Positions 11,101-17,100 of a stretch of 37,246 bases of DNA are shown here, in pieces; the stretch's first letter is position 1; every line of letters starts with the position of its first letter. The notes under the pieces were generated by a model. It saw nothing but the letters and a program-made list of their open reading frames with translations. It was not told the origin of the DNA and made no database searches. Source of the DNA: a virus; IMG/VR virus record IMGVR_UViG_3300021963_004861, positions 1 through 37,246 of that record; one strand, given 5' to 3'. A program made the translations under genes and the position numbers.

Positions 11101-14100
11101 AATTCCTGCTTTGTGTACGTGATGTCTTGGCTCGACGCCCTGTCCGTAATCGCATCGATGTTGCCAAGCACCAGACCATCCTGACTGATTCCCCTTTCGA
11201 GCAACAGGTTCTTGAGGTCTTTTAGTTTTACGACGGCTGGGAAGTCATCCTGCATGACCAGATTGATGGACTCAATCGGGGTCTCGATGATTTTCTCCAT
11301 CGTGATTTTGGCGTCCAGCAACTTGGCTAGGCTTTCGAAGGACATCGTGTTCTGATTCCCTTCATCCAAAAGATTGGCGATGATTACCCCCTTGGGGATT
11401 CCACCATCCGAAACCCTGTCGCCAGAGTTGCTCATCGACGAGAACCACGGAACGTTCCTCAGGATTTCCTTCTGACTTTCGGAAGGTTCATTATCCAAGG
11501 TGTTGTTTACACCCTCTCGCTGAGTAAGGTTGGGAATCCTTTCTTTGATGACGTCGCTAATCCTGCCTTCTCGCTTCAGGCTGGACATCACCTCATTGGA
11601 CGGCTGAATCTCGGCGGTCCTGAAGATGAGCCTGACTTTTCCGTTCTTGTCTACCTCGAACCCAGAACTGGAAACGGCAATCCTCCTCAACAAGGCATAA
11701 TCCCTGTTAATCATCGTGAGGTGGTGGGACACAGTCGAAAGCCTACCAAGGTAGTTGAGGGCGTCCTCTGGCGTGTATGACTTCTTGTATTCCGTTACGC
11801 TCTCGCCCTTGCCAAGACCGCCGACCATCAGATTGGAGGTGCCGTAGGTTCCGTAAGCCCTAGCCAAGGCATGGCTGTCCGCTCCTTCGTTGAGCAACCT
11901 GCCCAGTTCTGCGATGCTCGGACCGAATCCGTTGCTTTGGGTGACGATGCTTTCGAATCCTTCGATTCCAGACCTTACGTAGCCTGTCTCGGTTGCGGAA
12001 GCGTTGAGTTGCTTCTGGGTCAACTTGCGCCTCTTGCCAGTCTGGGAAGCCTGTACCTCATGAGGCTGTGCCAAGTACTGCATCCATCCGAAGTTATCCA
12101 CCATGCTCTTCAGGATGACGGAACCAGAGGTCTCGTCGGAAAGCCATGCCTCGTCGCCAGACCTTTCGTATGCGGTCATGGTGCCGATTACCTTGTTCAG
12201 GTACATGGAATCCCAAGGTTCATCTAGTTTGATTGTCCTGCCAATAGGGGTTCCGTTCAGTTCCTGCTCAGCCGCAGTGCGAGCCTCCAAGAACCTGTAG
12301 TACACGGAGTCGGCAGAACCAGCGATTCTAACTGCGGCGGTAGCCTCGTCGATTTCCCCCCTAGTCAACATGTCGCCGACTTCACGTGCTTCCTTGGCAA
12401 TAGCCATGAGGATGTTGGAGTGCTTGATTGCCAGTTCCTTGTCTGGGAATCCGTCTGGGGCTTGGGCGTACTCGTCGTGCAACCTCATCGCAAGGGACGA
12501 GGCTACCCTATGCATGGCGGGAACAGCCATCTTGCGCACCCTGTGGTGCATGGGGGAGTTGAACATCTTCCTGACGGAGTCGATTGCGTCGTATGCCGAG
12601 ACGTCAGCCAAGGAGTTGGCATCCCCAGTAATCATCTCGATTGAGCCCTTATCCAACTTGGAGCCCTCCACGTCGTAGGTGATTCCGTCTGCACCAGAAA
12701 TCTTGCCCATCAGGTACTTGAACACGCTCTTGTAGGCGTTCAGGTTGCTGATTGAGGAACTGTCAATCCAGCCTTCCTCCATCTGGATTGCATGCTGTAC
12801 CTCATGCAGGAGGACCTCGGTGGCGCCCCTGTCGGTATCGATGCCGAACTTCTGTGCGTCCAGAGCCCTCTGGGTCTCGGTGAGTTCCGAATCCAGACCA
12901 ATCTCATGACCGATGAACCTGTCGATACCTAGGGTGATTGACTTGTCGCCCCTGTTGAATGAGGCACCATAGCCCTCCGTGAACCTGACCTTGATGTCAC
13001 GTGCCTTGGGGTAGAACTTGTACAGCAGGTCATGGTGCAGGACTTCCTCCAAGTCCATGACTGGAATGCTCTGGGAAATGAAACCTTCAGTGCTGTACCC
13101 ATACTTAAACATTTTGTAAGCCTGAGCAGGGCTCATGTTACCGACGTTCTTGACGTTTTCCTTCGCCTGTTGGTACTTCTTCAGGAACGCTTGCCTCTTG
13201 TCCTCGTCGGCAATCCTGATGAACGGCAACTTCGAGATAGAGCCTTCAGCCGCATGCATGTTCAGGGATGCCGAAGCGTCGGTGAACTCGTAGGACTTGT
13301 AGACATTGCCCCTGCTGTCCCTGAAGTAACGGAGCATGCCAGTTGTTTCCATCTCCATTTCCTTGGCGGTTGAAGACCTGAAACCTCCCACCATCAGGCT
13401 GGATGCATTGCCTCTCTTTACGTGGGGAACCTTGTCATCAAGCCTGTAACCAGCGGATTCATACCTCTGCCTCAGTTTGTCTACAATCTTGATTGTCTTG
13501 TGCGTGGACTGGTTGCTACCAAGCACGGCGACGCCTTGTGGGGTGGTCTTGAATTTGTCGCTACCATAGGCTGACTCGCTTCCATTCTCAAACATCGTAA
13601 GCGCCAACTTTGCGTAGCCGTCATTCATTAACACGGCACCAAGTTTTTGGGGCTCATTGATTGGTCCGCTCACGTTGGCGTACATTTCGGAATACCTGAC
13701 GCCTTCTTCGCTTTGCTTGATGATTTCGATGCCCTTCTGGATATCGATTGCACCTAGGCAAAGGTTGTAAGCCATTCTGGACTGAACGCCTTCCAGTCCG
13801 TTTTTCCACAGGAGCCTAGAGAACCTTTCGATGCCAGACACGGAAGCAATTTGCTTCACGTCTTCTGGGCTGATGAAATCAAAACCAGACGCAACTTCTT
13901 GCAGGATTCTGATGTGCTCGCCAGACATCAACGGCTTGAAGGACATGCCGTTCTTTTCAAACGACACGAACGGAGCGTCACCGCTCCAAATCAGGGAAGC
14001 GTTCACGTCGGTGATGGGGGTTCCGTTGGTGTTGAACCCACCCTTCGTAAGCCAGTTGCTGGCATACGACTTTGCATCCGAGGTGCTGGAGCCGACCTGA

Positions 14101-17100
14101 GGCTTGTTAGGCGTGATTAGGGTGCTGGTGGTGATTCCACCATTGGTGGCTAGCAACGTATGGAAAGCGTCGTTCTTGTTTCCAGTCTCGGTGATTGTGA
14201 AGAACGAGAACTTGTCAAAACCTTGGTGCAGTTCCGAGTTCTGCAAGATGAAGTTGGGAACCATAGCCCTGACTGGTTGACCAGACTTCGATACGAATGG
14301 AGATTCCTCAACCAACCTAGACTCAATCTCAATGGGAGAGCCAGCCCTAGGGTACTTGGAGATGCCATGGGTAAATCCAGCAGGAGACTGGAGGAATTTG
14401 ATGATGGCTCCATACTCGCTTTGACCGATGGAGTTCATCACGTTCTCTGGCAACTTCAGCAACGCCCTGTCTGCGACCATGATGGATGCAGTTCCGTACT
14501 GAAGTATGAACGAGGTCGGATTCTCTCCAGTGAACGAGTTGCCTAGGCTCTTTGCCCAGCCAATCAGTGAGTTGTAGGCATCTGGGTTCTTCTTGCCGAA
14601 CCTCTTGATTTGTTCGTTTGAGGAAAGCCTCTCTAAGGCATTGCTGAAACCCTTGTAAATCTCGTTTGCGTTCTCTATGGAAACGGATTCCATCCACTTC
14701 TCAATGGGTTGGTCAGGATTGTTTCTGCTCCAGTCCATGTACTCCTTGTTGAACTCGGAGATAGCCATCAGCGTGTGGTACTGCTGGATTCCTTCGGTTC
14801 CACCAGACCTGACATGGTACATGCTTATAGGAAGAACGCCTTCCTTATGGGAGATGTACTTCTGGAGTTCGGACTGGATGATGGCAGATACGTTCGTGAG
14901 GAACTTCCTCGACTTAATCATCTGGTCATTGAGACCCAAGAACATGTCATGATTCTTTCCGAACTGCACGCTCTGGAACACGTCTCCCCTGATGGAGTTC
15001 TGCCTGTAAACCTTGAGTTGGGAAAACTCTGGGTAGTCCCTCAGAAGTTTGACGCCATGCTCCATGTCTCCAATCAGTTCGGACAGCGAGATGGACGCTT
15101 CTTCCTTACCTTGCTGAACCTTCTCTAGGAAGTTGGCGAGAGGGATGTTGTTCTTGGACTTGAATGTGAGGTTGTAGAACTTCCTTTCACCGCTGTAGAT
15201 GTCCATGGCACCAACCATCAGATTGCTCTTTCCAGACAAAATCTCCCTGAAGGTAGGGGTGATGTCCACCTCTGGGTCCTTGATGGGTGCCTCGCCAGCG
15301 ACCACAGGGGACATGTCCAGAGGGTCCGACTTCTTGGCATGCTTCCCAGCACCGATAAACGCCTTGTCTGGGGATGGGTAGACGCCAATCGAGTTTCCGT
15401 ATGGGCTGAACAGCCTGTAGCGGGTTCCGTCGGTCCTGACCTCATAGCCAGCGCCGTTGGACCAGAACTTCTTGTCGTTGTCTAGGTCGTGTTGCCTGAA
15501 GCCAGTGCCGACCATCAGGTTCCTGCGTACGCCTTCGTAGGCTTCGGTATGGTTGTATGGGAGGGCACCTAGGCTGTTGCCAAAGGTCTCTTGGAATACG
15601 CTGGGTTGCTTCTCAAGGTTAGCCAGCAGTTCGAACCTGAGGGAATGGAACGGATAGTTCGGACCATCCGCATTGCCCCTGTAGCCGTTCTCTGGGATGT
15701 TAATGTAGCCTTCGTCAACACGCTTCCTGCCACCAAAGGTCTCGTACATGATGTCCCTGACCTTAGCCGCATCGGAGCCGAACTCCTTGTCAAACAGTTT
15801 GACGGACTCGACCCTGATGCCAGTGGGCTGGGACAGGTTGTGCATGTACTGCGTGAACGTCCTAGTGAAGTGGGCGAAGTCCGTGAACCTAGCCCTACAG
15901 TCGGCACGTTGCCACATCTTCATCCTACGCCTGTTTAGGACAGCCACATCGACCACGTGCAAGGTCACATGACCCTTTGCCTCTCTGGTTGGCTTTCCGT
16001 TCTCGTCGAACTTGTCGAACCTGAGTTCAGCAGAAAAAGGCGAGAAATGCCTGTAGGTAACAGGGACGTCCTTGCCAGTAAGCCTTTGCACAAGACCGCC
16101 ACGAATGACCTGATGGGTTCTGCCTAGGTACTGACCAAAGAAGACGTTAAACACTGGCTTGCCAGCGCGGTTGTCTCGGATGGTTTCGCAAATGCCACGA
16201 AGGTCGTCGATTTCCGACTTCGTCATGTTGATGTTGCCGTACAGGGCATCCCAGCCCTCCTTTGGCACGTTGGTCAGGTCAATCTTCTTGTTGCCACCCT
16301 GCTCGACGTCGATTTTCGGACGCTTGGCTGGGTCCATCTTTTCCCAGATGTCCAGCATCTGACCAGCGTTCTCGGTGATGAGGATGTCCACTTCCTTCCT
16401 GTCTTTCATCGTCTTGCCACCCTTGACCACCTGACCAAACCTGTCCTTGCCAGTCGTCTTGAGGAACGAGTCAAGCCTGTCTGGGCTCATCGTGTAGGCG
16501 TCGATGTCGCCGTGCCTGAGGCACTTGCGCATCAAGGTCTCGCACCACTTGTCCAACGGCTCAACGGACCTATAGGTTCCGTCTTCCCACATGAACGTCT
16601 GGAAGGCTACGTCCTTGTTGCCCATCCGCTGTTCCTTGATAATCAAACCAGCCATCTCTGCCTTAGAGACTTGCTTCTGGTTCATCAAGGTGTGCAGGTT
16701 CTCAAGATGATTCCTGAGGGTGTTCGACTCTGGGTGCCTTGCGAAGAAGTCTGGAGTCTTAAGCAGTTGTTGATTGGAAGCACTGTAAGCAAACATCTCC
16801 GTCATGATTTCCCTCAGTTCTGGGTATGCTTCAAACAACCTGCTCTTACCACCGCTTACCAACTCATTGGGATTCACAGAGCCGTTCTTGACCTCTTCAC
16901 GCATCTTGGAGATGCGATTTAGGTAATTCTTCTTAATCTCTGGTATGTAAGAAGGATTTACGGACATCTGCCTAGCCTTGTACTCAGACATCAAAGATGC
17001 CAATGCGTCATCGCTAAGCACAGCCACATCTGGATTGTCTAGTCCGAAGAATTGCCTGATGAGATTCGGGAAGTCGGCATCGGTTTCTTCAAGATGGTCG

